In this document: one piece after another, positions 33,507 through 45,091 of the stretch | Numbering within the stretch: the stretch's first letter is position 1 | Layout: every line of letters begins with the position of its first letter | DNA from: an uncultured Archangium sp. | GTDB lineage: Bacteria > Myxococcota > Myxococcia > Myxococcales > Myxococcaceae | Direction of reading: 5' to 3' | DNA: 45,091 bases | Assembly: GCA_903905455.1 (NCBI GenBank) | Contig: CAIVGN010000071.1 | Location: 1 to 45,091 of the forward strand | Position numbers and translations under genes: made by a program | Notes under the pieces: generated by a model | Told to the model about the DNA's origin: nothing | What the model saw: only the letters and a program-made list of their open reading frames with translations | Database searches by the model: none

Positions 33507-33525
33507 CCTCTCATCGGCTGAGAGG
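33507..33525. promoter_or_regulatory. Candidate enhancer dyad
   Basis: CCTCTCA-N5-TGAGAGG, a perfect 7-bp inverted repeat. Its centre is about 90 bp upstream of the start point expected from the -24/-12 promoter at 33580, a usual distance for a sigma-54 activator binding site. Binding by the downstream activator itself is a guess. Confidence 0.45.
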
Positions 33526-33555
33526 GCAGAAACCTGAATTGTCACGAGGCGTTGG

Positions 33556-33576
33556 CAGGGGGGTCACGCCCCCCTG
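33556..33576. repeat. GC-rich inverted repeat next to the -24/-12 promoter
   Basis: CAGGGGGG and CCCCCCTG pair over 8 bp around TCACG, four bases upstream of the -24 box. It could be a second regulator site or a DNA-level barrier to read-through. It lacks a following T-run and so is a poor terminator. Confidence 0.5.
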
Positions 33577-33579
33577 ACG

Positions 33580-33595
33580 TGGCATGTGCGTTGCT
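33580..33595 (+). promoter_or_regulatory. Sigma-54 (-24/-12) promoter
   Basis: TGGCAT-GTGCG-TTGCT matches the consensus TGGCAC-N5-TTGCW with exact spacing; the only deviation is T for C at the sixth base, which is common. The start point would be near 33606 and the leader about 87 bases. The downstream gene encodes a sigma-54 activator, so autoregulation is likely. Confidence 0.75.
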
Positions 33596-33692
33596 CAACG
33601 ACGCGCGCCCGCAAGGGCAGGTGGAGTGGGGGCCGGGGTTCGTTTGTCGTGCTGCGTTCGGCGATGCTGCCGGCCTGCAGCGAGGAGCCGGA

Positions 33693-37418
<3,726 letters not shown>

Positions 37419-37455
37419 TTTCCGGTCGGCATCGGGGTTGCACATGGTCCTGCGC

Positions 37456-37761
37456 ATGAAGCTCGTCGGTGTCGCGATTCTGGCAATGATGGTGGGCACC
37501 GGGTGCGGTGTCGGCGCGGACGAGACGTACGACGGCGTCTCGCTGGTGGCGGCCACCTCGCAGGGCCTCGAGCAGGCCGACGTGCCGGCGGAGGTGCAGG
37601 CCGCGACGCTGCCGCAAACCACCGCCACCACGGGGGCTTCCCCGGTGCGGGACACGGGAACGGTGGCCCTGCCGCAGGACCCCATTCCGGTCTTCGAGGG
37701 GCGCCCCGCGGGGCAGCCCGTGACCTTCATCGCCCCGGTGGTGGTGCAGGGGTCTCGCTGA
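37456..37761 (+). CDS. Small putative lipoprotein
   Basis: 101 residues from ATG 37456; in-frame ATGs at 37405 and 37444 are possible but put extra residues ahead of the signal. MKLVGVAILAMMVGTGC is a clean lipoprotein signal with a Cys after GTG. The mature chain is short and Val/Ala/Thr-rich with no recognised domain (VALPQDPIPVFEGRP). It begins 37 bp after the sigma-54 activator stop, so it may be in the same transcript and could belong to its regulatory circuit. 11 bp separate it from the convergent kinase gene. Confidence 0.65.
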   Translation: MKLVGVAILAMMVGTGCGVGADETYDGVSLVAATSQGLEQADVPAEVQAATLPQTTATTGASPVRDTGTVALPQDPIPVFEGRPAGQPVTFIAPVVVQGSR

Positions 37762-37772
37762 ACGGTAGCGAC

Positions 37773-39431
37773 TTAACGGGGTGACACGCGTGGCAGCGAA
37801 ACGCGGAAGAGCGCGCCCCCGGTCCGGCCATCGGAGACCTCCAGCCGGCCTCCGTGTTCCTGGATGATGCGCAGGGCGATGGCCAGCCCCAGCCCGGTGC
37901 CCTGGGGCTTGGTGGTGACGTAGGGCTCGAAGAGGCGGTCCTTGAGCGAGGCGGGAATTCCGGGCCCCTCGTCTTCGACCTCCAGCAGCACCTCGGTCCC
38001 CACCTTGACCCGCACGTGGATGGCGCCGCTCCTGCCGGCCATGGCCTCCTCGGCGTTCTTCACGAGGTTCACGAGGACCTGGGTGACCTGGTCCCGGTCA
38101 ATGGACACCAGGCCGCCGGGATCGAGGGCCACGTCGAACTGCACGCCGTCGTGGGCGGCGTAGAGCGCCATCACCGGCTGCACCACGGCGGCGAGATCGT
38201 GCTGGGCCAGCTCGGGCCGGGGCAGCCTCGCGAACTGGCTGAACTCGTCGACGATGCGCTTGAGCCGGTCGACCTCTTCGAGGACCGCGCGGGCGCTCTC
38301 GGTGAAGAGGTTCTTGAAGCGATCGTCGAGCGGCCCGCGCTGGCTGGCGGCGAGCAGCGTCTCCAGCGACATGCGAATGGGGGTCAGGGGGTTCTTGATC
38401 TCGTGCGCGAGGCGCCGGGCGACCTCCTGCCACGCGGCGATGCGCTCGCTGGCGACCAGCTTGTCGGTGGCGTCCTTCAGGTCACCGGTCATGTGGTTGA
38501 AGGTGTCGATGAGGCCCTTGAGCTCGCCCGAGGCGCCCTGGCCCTCGACCTTCACGCCCGGGGTGCCGCCGGCGATCTGCTGCGCGGCGTCGGTGAGGGC
38601 CTCGACGGGGCGGGTGATGCGCCGGCTCACGAGGAACCCCAGCACGATCGACAGCAGCAGCCCGACGCCCGCGAAGCCGAGGAACGCGCGCAGCACCTCG
38701 GCGCGGGTGGCCACGAGATCGGCCTGCGAGAAGGTGAGGCGGATGGTGGCGACCTCGCCCACGGGGACCGTGCGGGTGAGGGTGGGCGGCGCCGCTTCTC
38801 CCGCGCTGGCGAAGGTGGCGCCGTCGGTGACGATGTCCACCCGGGCGCCGGTGCGCCGCGAGAGATCCTTCGCGCGCGCTTCCGAGAGCAGTACCCCGCC
38901 GATGGCCCACACGCGGCGCTCGCCGTAGTCGATGGCCCGCGCCGTGACGAGGGCCGGGGCGCTGACGAGGCCGTCGGGGGTGGACAGCTCGACGCGCGTG
39001 CCCACCACGCCGCGGGCGGCCTTCTTGGTCACGGCGAAGAGCGGATCGTCGGGCTCCCCCAACCGCGCCGGCAGGTGCCCCGACGAGAGCGTGCGGCCCG
39101 TGTCGTCCACCAGCGCGAGCACGTCGAGCCCGCGGGGGGTCATCAGCGAGGTGGCGGCGGTGGTGACGTGGGCGGGGGCGGGCACCCGGGCCGCGTCGCG
39201 GGCGACGTCTTCGAGGGCCTGGCTGGCGGCCAGCTCGTCCATCGCGCGGCGCACGTCGCCCTGGAGCCGCTGGGCTTCCGCGTCGACCGTCACCATGAGC
39301 TGATCGACGCGCGCCTCCTGTTGGCCGGCGAGGAGCGACGAGAGGTTGCGCAGGGCGAGCGGCACCACCACGGCGATCTGCAGCACCGAGAGCGCGACGA
39401 AGGCGAGGGCGAGGGTCCAGCGCAGGCGCAT
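37773..39431 (-). CDS. NtrY-type sensor histidine kinase
   Basis: 552 residues. Membrane segments at about 5-27 and 260-285 flank a periplasmic sensor domain. HAMP follows (SRRITRPVEALTDAAQQIAGG in part, 285-335). The dimerisation box has the phospho-acceptor His in LAHEIKNPLTPIRMS, an NtrY-like motif. ATPase boxes are complete: N-box VNLVKNAEEAM, G1 EDEGPGIP and G2 GTGLGLAI. No response regulator is adjacent. It is the last gene of a run with a PBP, an FG-GAP-like protein and a solute-binding-like protein, so its signal may concern the cell wall. Confidence 0.93.
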   Translation of the reverse strand: MRLRWTLALAFVALSVLQIAVVVPLALRNLSSLLAGQQEARVDQLMVTVDAEAQRLQGDVRRAMDELAASQALEDVARDAARVPAPAHVTTAATSLMTPRGLDVLALVDDTGRTLSSGHLPARLGEPDDPLFAVTKKAARGVVGTRVELSTPDGLVSAPALVTARAIDYGERRVWAIGGVLLSEARAKDLSRRTGARVDIVTDGATFASAGEAAPPTLTRTVPVGEVATIRLTFSQADLVATRAEVLRAFLGFAGVGLLLSIVLGFLVSRRITRPVEALTDAAQQIAGGTPGVKVEGQGASGELKGLIDTFNHMTGDLKDATDKLVASERIAAWQEVARRLAHEIKNPLTPIRMSLETLLAASQRGPLDDRFKNLFTESARAVLEEVDRLKRIVDEFSQFARLPRPELAQHDLAAVVQPVMALYAAHDGVQFDVALDPGGLVSIDRDQVTQVLVNLVKNAEEAMAGRSGAIHVRVKVGTEVLLEVEDEGPGIPASLKDRLFEPYVTTKPQGTGLGLAIALRIIQEHGGRLEVSDGRTGGALFRVSLPRVSPR

Positions 39432-39433
39432 CG

Positions 39434-40672
39434 CTACTCCGCGGCGAGGAAGACGTCGTCGAGGCGTGGAAGCCCCAGCACGTCACGGGTGAGGTGCTGC
39501 ACGTCCTTGGACGCGGTGACGCCGAGGCCGCGCGTCACCAGGGGCACGACGGGGAGCTCGAGGGCGAGCTGCGTGGCGAGCTCCCGGGCGCGGGCGTCGA
39601 CGTCGGCCGCGGTGGCGAGCTGCTGGAGCACCGCGGGGATGCGGGCGCGCTGGCCGCCCAGCTCGAGCCACATCAAGAGCGCTCCGGTGGGGCTGGGGGG
39701 TAGGACGAAGCTCTGCAGCAGCAGCTCCCCTTCGGCCGGGGCGCGACCGCGCAGCTGGGAGCGGGGCGTCGCCTTGAGCGCGAGCCGGTAGCCCAGGGGC
39801 TGGAGCTTGACCTGCAGGCGCTGCGCGATGCTCTGCTCGTGCGGGGCCTCTTCGTCGAAGCGCAGCACCAGCTCGCGGGGCGGCGTCAGCGGGGCCGGGC
39901 GGCTCACCGGGACGACGGGGCCCTGCGCGGCGAGCGTGGCGGGGAACAACCCGGTGAGGGGCCCTGCGGGGGCGGCGACGAAGAAGCGCGCGAGATCGGC
40001 GCGGTCGGTGGTGCTCTCGATGGCGGGCTTGAGCGCGTCGAGGCCCGGCCCGAGCGCGAGCGCGGTGACGAAGAGCTGGGGCACCTCGTCGGCCGTCGAC
40101 GCGCCGAGCACCACCTGCACGCGGCGCTGGGCGAAGAGGCGCTCGGCGGTGCGCGCGTCGGCGGCCTGGAGCACCACCGCGTCGAGGTGCGGGCGGCCCG
40201 AAGGCTGCTCGTCGAAGGCCTCGAGCTTCGGGCCCTTCGCGCGGAAGGCTCCGAGGGGCAGGGCGAAGGCCGGGTGACACAGGCTGCGCTCGAGATCGGG
40301 CGCGGCGCCCCGGAGCTGCAGCTCCACCGCGCGACCGGCGACGGCCCAACCCGTGACGCCCGAGAGCAGCGCGCGCACCGGGGTGGCCGTGGTGGACACG
40401 CGCTGCAGGGCCTCGACGACCAGCTTCGGGTCGACGCTGGGCGGCGTGGCGAGGCGCAGCACGCCGGGCGTGGGGCGGCTGGCCTCCACCACGCGGCACA
40501 GCAGTTGGTGGGTGAGCAGCAGGCGCAGCGCGTCGACGGGGGCGTCGGCGGTGAGCGGCTCGACCGCGGCGGAGGGCGAGACCAGCGCGACCTGCAGCGT
40601 GCCGCCGGGGCGGGCGCGGTTTCCGGCGTGCGCCAGCGAAGCGAGGCAGAGGCAGAGCAAGGCGCGCTTCAC
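39434..40672 (-). CDS. Exported family-5 solute-binding-like protein (degenerate)
   Basis: 412 residues from GTG 40672 overlapping the stop of the FG-GAP-like gene (GTGA). The signal peptide ends SLAHA. GGTLQVALVSPSAAVEPLTA at the mature start and LVTRGLGVTASKDVQHLTRD near the end resemble peptide/oligopeptide-binding proteins (SBP_bac_5), but the middle is short and weakly matched, and no ABC permease or ATPase is nearby. It may be a sensor-side ligand receptor for the kinase two bases downstream rather than a transport component; this is inference. Confidence 0.7.
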   Translation of the reverse strand: MKRALLCLCLASLAHAGNRARPGGTLQVALVSPSAAVEPLTADAPVDALRLLLTHQLLCRVVEASRPTPGVLRLATPPSVDPKLVVEALQRVSTTATPVRALLSGVTGWAVAGRAVELQLRGAAPDLERSLCHPAFALPLGAFRAKGPKLEAFDEQPSGRPHLDAVVLQAADARTAERLFAQRRVQVVLGASTADEVPQLFVTALALGPGLDALKPAIESTTDRADLARFFVAAPAGPLTGLFPATLAAQGPVVPVSRPAPLTPPRELVLRFDEEAPHEQSIAQRLQVKLQPLGYRLALKATPRSQLRGRAPAEGELLLQSFVLPPSPTGALLMWLELGGQRARIPAVLQQLATAADVDARARELATQLALELPVVPLVTRGLGVTASKDVQHLTRDVLGLPRLDDVFLAAE

Positions 40673-41952
40673 GGTGACTTCCTCAGCACGAGAAACTCGG
40701 CCGACGTGTCGTTGAGCCACGTGCCGAGCACCACCTCGTCGAACCCATCTCCGTCCAGGTCTCCGCTGGCCGCGAGGATGACGCGCCCCTCGAGTTTCTT
40801 CTGCCAGGCGACGGCGGCTTCGTTCACGTGGCCGCCGCGCGCCTGGGTGGACTCGAAGGCGCCCAGCGACACCACGCGGACCTCGTCGGTGTCCGTGGTG
40901 GAGCGCGCGGTGGTGACGACCACCTCGGCGGTGCCGTCGCCGTCGAAGTCGGCGAGCGTGCTGCCGCAGCCGACCCCGGTGACCTGGGTGCTGGGGGCCT
41001 GGCCGCGGGCGAGGGCGGCGTTGCCGGTGGGGCCCACGCCCAGGGCGAGGGTGCCGAACACCGCGAGCTGCTCCACGGGCTCGGGCCACACGACGATCTT
41101 CCCGGCCCACGACAGCTCGCGGCCGAAGCTCGAGTAGCCGGCGCGCGGGGTGACGGTGACCGGCCCCACGCTCAGCCCTTCCGAGCCCCCGGTGCTGCGC
41201 CACCCTTCGCGTTGCCAGGTGAAGACCTCGGCGCGCTCCCGGCGTGAGGACCAGGCGACGAGGCGCCCGTTGGCGAAGGAGAGCAGCCCGAACGGCTCGC
41301 GCGTGGGCTTGGTGGACAGCGCGCCACCCAGCTCCACGCGGCTGCGCACGCGGCCATCGGAGGACCAGGTGACGAGGGTGTCGGCGACGAGCGCGATCAG
41401 CTCGGCCCGGTGATCGCCGTCGACGTCTGCGAGGGTCATCGCGGCGGGCAGCCCGGCGGTGCGCGCGAGCACGCCCAGGTTGAGCTCGAGGGGCCGCGTG
41501 GACGGGGGCGCCGGAGCGCCGGCCAGGGTGAGCGCTTCGAGATCGGCGTCGACGCTGCTGGCGATGGCGGCCGCGGGGCCGGTGCGGGTGGGCACCGAGC
41601 CCGACCAGAAGTTCACCCAGGTGCTCAGCGCGTCTCCGCGAATCACGAGCTTGGGCGCTTCGAGGGACACGGTGAGGCGCAGCAACGAGCGCAGGCCCTG
41701 CTCGCGGGCTCGCTGCTCGGCGTCGGTGGCGTCGCTGGCGATCACCGGCACGGGGGCGAGTTGGAGCGCGGCGAGGGACGCCATGACCAGCGAGCCCGCG
41801 GCGCGGTTGATGGGCGCGGGGCCCCCTTCGACGTACACCCCCACCGGACCTTCGAAGCCCGCGGCCGAGACGGTGTGGGTGACGTCGGCGGCGAGGCGCT
41901 CGAGCGAGGTGCCGGGCGCAGCGGCGAGGAGCAGCACGGCGAGGAGGCTCAC
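40669..41952 (-). CDS. Exported FG-GAP/VCBS-like protein
   Basis: 427 residues from GTG 41952, overlapping the PBP stop. The signal peptide is LLAVLLLAAAPG. The first 150 residues have no clear family. Then come calcium-binding FG-GAP-type motifs: LADVDGDHRAELIAL, LADFDGDGTAEVVV and SGDLDGDGFDEVVLG, spread over beta-propeller-like strands (about 180-427). Such propellers bind partners in the periplasm or outside. Its place between a PBP and a sensor pair suggests it helps monitor or organise peptidoglycan synthesis. Confidence 0.8.
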   Translation of the reverse strand: MSLLAVLLLAAAPGTSLERLAADVTHTVSAAGFEGPVGVYVEGGPAPINRAAGSLVMASLAALQLAPVPVIASDATDAEQRAREQGLRSLLRLTVSLEAPKLVIRGDALSTWVNFWSGSVPTRTGPAAAIASSVDADLEALTLAGAPAPPSTRPLELNLGVLARTAGLPAAMTLADVDGDHRAELIALVADTLVTWSSDGRVRSRVELGGALSTKPTREPFGLLSFANGRLVAWSSRRERAEVFTWQREGWRSTGGSEGLSVGPVTVTPRAGYSSFGRELSWAGKIVVWPEPVEQLAVFGTLALGVGPTGNAALARGQAPSTQVTGVGCGSTLADFDGDGTAEVVVTTARSTTDTDEVRVVSLGAFESTQARGGHVNEAAVAWQKKLEGRVILAASGDLDGDGFDEVVLGTWLNDTSAEFLVLRKSP

Positions 41953-44474
41953 GGACCACCCTTCTGGTCGTGGATGAGGAAGTCGTTGGGGTCGACGGCG
42001 CGGGTCTCCTCGGTGGGCTCGGTGCCCTCGAGGAACCACTCGTTGCGGCCGGGCACGGAGCCGCCCGCGAGCTTGCCGGTGCGGGGGTCGATGCGAACCT
42101 GCTTCACCCCTTCGGGCACGGGGAACTCGCGGGCGCGCAGGCCCTGGTGGGCGACGCGCATGAAGCCCAGCCAGATGGGGAGCGCCGCCCTGCCGCCGGT
42201 CTCGCCCGGGCCGATGGGCTCGTGATCGTCGAAGCCCACCCAGGCCGAGGCCACGTAGTCGGCGGTGTAGCCACTGAACCAGGCGTCGCGGAACTCCTGC
42301 GCGGTGCCGGTCTTGCCGGCGGCGGGGCGGTTCAACTCGAGCACGGCCACGGCGGTGCCCTCTTCGACGACGCTGCGCATGAGCGAGGTGGCGAGGAAGG
42401 CGACGGCGGGGTTGAGCACCTGCTCGGGCGCGGCGTGACGCTCTTCGAGCACCTTGCCGCTGGCGTCGGCCACGCGCACCAGCATCACCGGTTCGGCGAG
42501 CTGCCCGTTGGTCTGCAGCGTGGTGTAGGCGTTGGCGATCTCCAGCATCGTCACTTCGCCGGTGCCCAGCGCGAGCGTCAGGTTCTGGGGGAGCTGGCTC
42601 TTGATGCCGGCCTTGTTGGCGAAGGCGATGACCGCGTCGGGCCCGAGCGCCTCGATGAGCCGCACGGACACGGTGTTCTTCGACTTGGTGAGCGCGGTGC
42701 GCAGGGTGATGGGGCCCTCGAAGCCGCCCTTCTCGTAGTTCTGCGGCTTCCACATCTTGCCGGTGTACGGATCGCGGATCGCCTCGGGCGCGTCGTTGAT
42801 CACCGAGATGGGCGTGAACTTCGTGGACTCGATGGCCGTGGCGTAGAGGAACGGCTTGAACGACGAGCCGGGCTGCCGGTGGGCCTGGGTGGCGCGGTTG
42901 AAGGCCGAGGTGTTGAAGTCGTAGCCGCCGACCAGCGCGACGACGGCGCGGTCCTTCGGGTCGATGGCCACGAGGCCGCCCTGGATGACGGGGACCTGCG
43001 AGAGCGTCGCCGCGAGCACCTGCGAGGCGGGCAGCGCGGGGCCGAGGCGCACGCGCACCAGCTCCCCGGGCTTCACCACGTCGGAGAGCTTCAGCGGGTT
43101 GGGCCCCAGCTTCCCTTCAGTACGGCGGCGGGCCCACTTGAGGCTGGCGAAGTCGAGCTGCGCGGTGGCGCCGATGAGGTCCACCTGCGCGGTGCCCTTC
43201 GCGTCGTCGAGGGCGGTGACGTAGCCCACGGTGTCCACCCCATCCAAGAGCGTCTTGACGCCGATGGCGCGGGCGAGCTTGTCGTCCTCGGTCTCCACGG
43301 GCTCGTCGACGGCGAGCTGCTCTTCGGGGTCGGCCAGCGGGTCGGCGCCCTCTTCGTTCTCCGGCGGCTTGAGATCGCGCAGCACCGTGAGGTCGGCGAC
43401 GAAGCGCTCGTCGGGGCGACGCTTGCCGGCCTCGGTGAGGCGCTTCTCGAGGGCGGGGCGCAGCGCGGCGAAGCGCTCGGGCTCCACCTGGCCCACCGGC
43501 CCGCGGTAGCCGAGGCGGCGATCGACGGCCTCGAGGCCCGCGCGGACGGAGCTCTCGGCGGCGGCTTGCAGGGCGGGCTCCATGGCGATCTGCACGCGCA
43601 GGCCCCCTTCGAGCACGGCCTTCTCTCCGTAGCGGGCGACGAGCTGCTTGCGTACCTCTTCCGCGTACGAGGCGCCGACCTGCACCGGCGGGCGCGGGCC
43701 GAGCACGATGGGCTTGTCGATCTCCGCGTTGGCGCGCTCCAGGGTCACGAAGCCGTGGCTGGCGAGCTGGCGCAGCACGTAGGTCTGGCGGCGCTTGGCC
43801 TTCACCACGTTGGTGACGGGGTTGATGCGGTGCGGGAGCTGCACGGTACCGGCGACCACCGAGGCTTCACCCAGCGTGAGGTCCCTGGCGTGCTTGCCGA
43901 AGTAGAAGAGCGAGGCCTCTTCGACGCCGTAGCGGTTGTGCCCGAAGTAGATGGTGTTGACGTAGAGGTTGAGGATCTGGTCCTTGCCCAGCGCCTGCTC
44001 CATGCGCGGGGTGAGGATCCACTCGCGGATCTTCCTGGCGAGCGTTCGCTCCTGGGTCAGCAGCAGCTGGCGGCAGGTCTGCTGCGAGATGGTCGAGGCG
44101 CCCGATTTCATGCCGCCGGGCCGCAGGTTCTTGACCGCGCTGCGCAGGATGCCGAGGTAGTCGAGGCCCTGGTGCGAATAGAAGTCGGCGTCCTCGGCGG
44201 CGAGGAAGCTGTTCTTCACGTGGGGGGGCAGGGTGGTGATGTCCACCCAGGTGCGGCGCTGCAGGTAGAACTCCGCGCAGATGCTCCCGTCGCGGCAGCT
44301 GACCTTGGTCACCTGCGCCGGCCGCCAGGTGCGCAGCTCTTCGACGCTGGGCAGGTCGCGCGAGTAGTACGACCAGGCCGCGGCGACGGTGATCACCCCG
44401 AGCACGAGACCCAGCGCCGCCAGCATCAGCAGGCGCTTGGTCCAGCGCCAAAGTCGGCTACGCCAGGGGCTCAT
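41949..44474 (-). CDS. mrcA: Class A penicillin-binding protein (PBP1A type)
   Basis: 841 residues from ATG 44474; an in-frame ATG at 44579 would add 35 basic residues. One membrane segment (about 14-35) is followed by the glycosyltransferase domain with catalytic Glu94 in AAEDADFYSHQGLD, then GASTISQQ and the RKIREW helix. An OB-like insertion sits around 400-500. The transpeptidase has SSFK at 537-540, SKN in TKSKNTVSV and KTGTAQ. It polymerises and cross-links peptidoglycan. It heads a run whose later genes encode an FG-GAP-like protein, a binding-like protein and a kinase. Length and motifs are normal. Confidence 0.95.
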   Translation of the reverse strand: MSPWRSRLWRWTKRLLMLAALGLVLGVITVAAAWSYYSRDLPSVEELRTWRPAQVTKVSCRDGSICAEFYLQRRTWVDITTLPPHVKNSFLAAEDADFYSHQGLDYLGILRSAVKNLRPGGMKSGASTISQQTCRQLLLTQERTLARKIREWILTPRMEQALGKDQILNLYVNTIYFGHNRYGVEEASLFYFGKHARDLTLGEASVVAGTVQLPHRINPVTNVVKAKRRQTYVLRQLASHGFVTLERANAEIDKPIVLGPRPPVQVGASYAEEVRKQLVARYGEKAVLEGGLRVQIAMEPALQAAAESSVRAGLEAVDRRLGYRGPVGQVEPERFAALRPALEKRLTEAGKRRPDERFVADLTVLRDLKPPENEEGADPLADPEEQLAVDEPVETEDDKLARAIGVKTLLDGVDTVGYVTALDDAKGTAQVDLIGATAQLDFASLKWARRRTEGKLGPNPLKLSDVVKPGELVRVRLGPALPASQVLAATLSQVPVIQGGLVAIDPKDRAVVALVGGYDFNTSAFNRATQAHRQPGSSFKPFLYATAIESTKFTPISVINDAPEAIRDPYTGKMWKPQNYEKGGFEGPITLRTALTKSKNTVSVRLIEALGPDAVIAFANKAGIKSQLPQNLTLALGTGEVTMLEIANAYTTLQTNGQLAEPVMLVRVADASGKVLEERHAAPEQVLNPAVAFLATSLMRSVVEEGTAVAVLELNRPAAGKTGTAQEFRDAWFSGYTADYVASAWVGFDDHEPIGPGETGGRAALPIWLGFMRVAHQGLRAREFPVPEGVKQVRIDPRTGKLAGGSVPGRNEWFLEGTEPTEETRAVDPNDFLIHDQKGGP

Positions 44475-44584
44475 CGGGGGACGCGGAGTGTAGCCGCCGC
44501 GGGCCACGACCGGGGCCAAGACTTCATCGCGGCGCGGCAGACGCGGCCTGCGGGTGAAGAACCACGGAGTGCTGGACATGGTGC

Positions 44585-44634
44585 TTCAGAGAGCAAGACG
44601 CGAGCCGCCCCTCGTACGGACAGGGCGGCTCGCG
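44585..44634 (-). terminator. Terminator of the TPR gene
   Basis: CGCGAGCCGCCC (44599-44610) and GGGCGGCTCGCG (44623-44634) make a perfect 12-bp stem with a 12-base loop. Read on the minus strand it is followed by TCTTGCTCTCT. It lies 15 bases past the stop of the TPR gene and separates it from the PBP operon. Confidence 0.7.
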
Positions 44635-44649
44635 AAGAGAGGCCAGGGG

Positions 44650-45091
44650 TCACTGCGGCTCGGGGATGGGGTGCGGCACGTCGCTCATCACGTCTTCGAC
44701 CTGCTGCTCCTCGGTGGGGAGCTGCACCTTGGCCACGCGCGCGGCGTTGACCCGGGCCTTCACGTACTTCGGCGAGAGATCCATGGCCTGCTGGTAGGCG
44801 GCCTTCGCTTCGTCACCGCGGCCCACGCGCTCGAGGGCGATGCCGAAGTTGTTGTGCACGTAGGCCACGTGGGGAAGCAGCTCGGAGGCGCGCTCGAGGG
44901 CCTTGACCGCCGTGGTGTTCTCGTTGGCGCGGAGGCACGCCAGGCCGAGGTTGTTCTGCGCAAAGCCGTGGTTGGGGTCGATCTCCACGGCCTTCTCGAA
45001 GCTGGCGATGGCGCCGGCGAGCTCGTGCATGCCCAGCTGCCCGAGGCCGGTGACCTGGAAGGCCTCGGCGTTGCCGGCGTCGCGGGTGATG
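44650..45091 (-). CDS. TPR protein (5' end beyond the window)
   Basis: The frame is open from the window edge; 146 residues are seen and the ATG at 45030 is internal. Three or so TPR units are clear: AIASFEKAVEIDPNHGFAQN, AVKALERASELLPHVAYVHN and AKAAYQQAMDLSPKYVKARV. A short acidic Pro-rich tail ends it. TPRs bind proteins; myxobacterial TPR proteins often serve envelope or motility complexes. The role is not readable from this part. Confidence 0.85.
   Translation of the reverse strand, partial: ITRDAGNAEAFQVTGLGQLGMHELAGAIASFEKAVEIDPNHGFAQNNLGLACLRANENTTAVKALERASELLPHVAYVHNNFGIALERVGRGDEAKAAYQQAMDLSPKYVKARVNAARVAKVQLPTEEQQVEDVMSDVPHPIPEPQ

Noticed and set aside
33556-33576. A second terminator after the MXAN_5187-like gene
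   Set aside because: No T-run follows and a better terminator already lies at 33446-33481.

Overview
The window is high-GC, gene-dense DNA. Its overlapping GTGA/ATGA start-stop junctions and its gene content (Hanks-type Ser/Thr kinase, sigma-54 activator, OmpA/TSP3 lipoproteins, HEAT and TPR proteins, DUF4388, GAF and FHA-GGDEF proteins, an MXAN_5187-like protein) point to a myxobacterium (Myxococcota, most like Cystobacterineae). This is inferred from family make-up, not from a marker gene. No rRNA, tRNA, CRISPR array or intact insertion sequence was seen.

Layout. 1-1354: end of an unrecognised gene, then a low-GC scar (about 117-545) holding the remnant of a Cys-rich secreted protein, then a wrecked hipA, an intact hipB and two hipB-proximal palindromes that look like operators. 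1355-3188 (minus): a receiver-only response regulator followed by a cytochrome c554-like tetraheme lipoprotein. 3235-6872 (plus): skp-lpxD-fabZ-lpxA-lpxI, an outer-membrane/lipid A operon with every junction overlapping. 6903-9229 (plus): two unknown proteins and an exported OmpA-domain protein. 9236-14886: a Ser/Thr kinase divergent from a TPR/PEGA-like exported protein, a DUF962 membrane protein with a small partner, and a DUF4398 lipoprotein paired with a TSP3-OmpA lipoprotein.

14971-19899 (minus): a five-gene module, the best candidate here for an uncharacterised system. It encodes a NitT/TauT-type ABC ATPase and permease, a membrane-anchored solute-binding protein fused to an OmpA peptidoglycan-binding domain, and a helical/coiled-coil protein at each end. 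19959-25406: a GAF protein; a DsbA-like/DUF4388/TruD operon; a type I asparaginase. 25448-31505: an FHA-GGDEF cyclase; an operon of HEAT protein, degenerate GGDEF and lipocalin-like lipoprotein; a second HEAT protein coupled to a DUF1460 amidase-like protein; a DUF2007-like protein.

31567-37761: an MXAN_5187-like membrane protein ending in a clear terminator, then a 1241-residue AAA-TPR-sigma-54 activator fusion preceded by a near-consensus -24/-12 promoter and an upstream dyad, and a small lipoprotein. 37773-45091 (minus): a TPR protein cut by the window end with its terminator, then a tightly coupled operon of class A PBP, FG-GAP-like protein, family-5 solute-binding-like protein and NtrY-type histidine kinase. 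Much of the window serves the cell envelope: lipid A, peptidoglycan synthesis and anchoring, periplasmic thiol chemistry and envelope-facing signalling.
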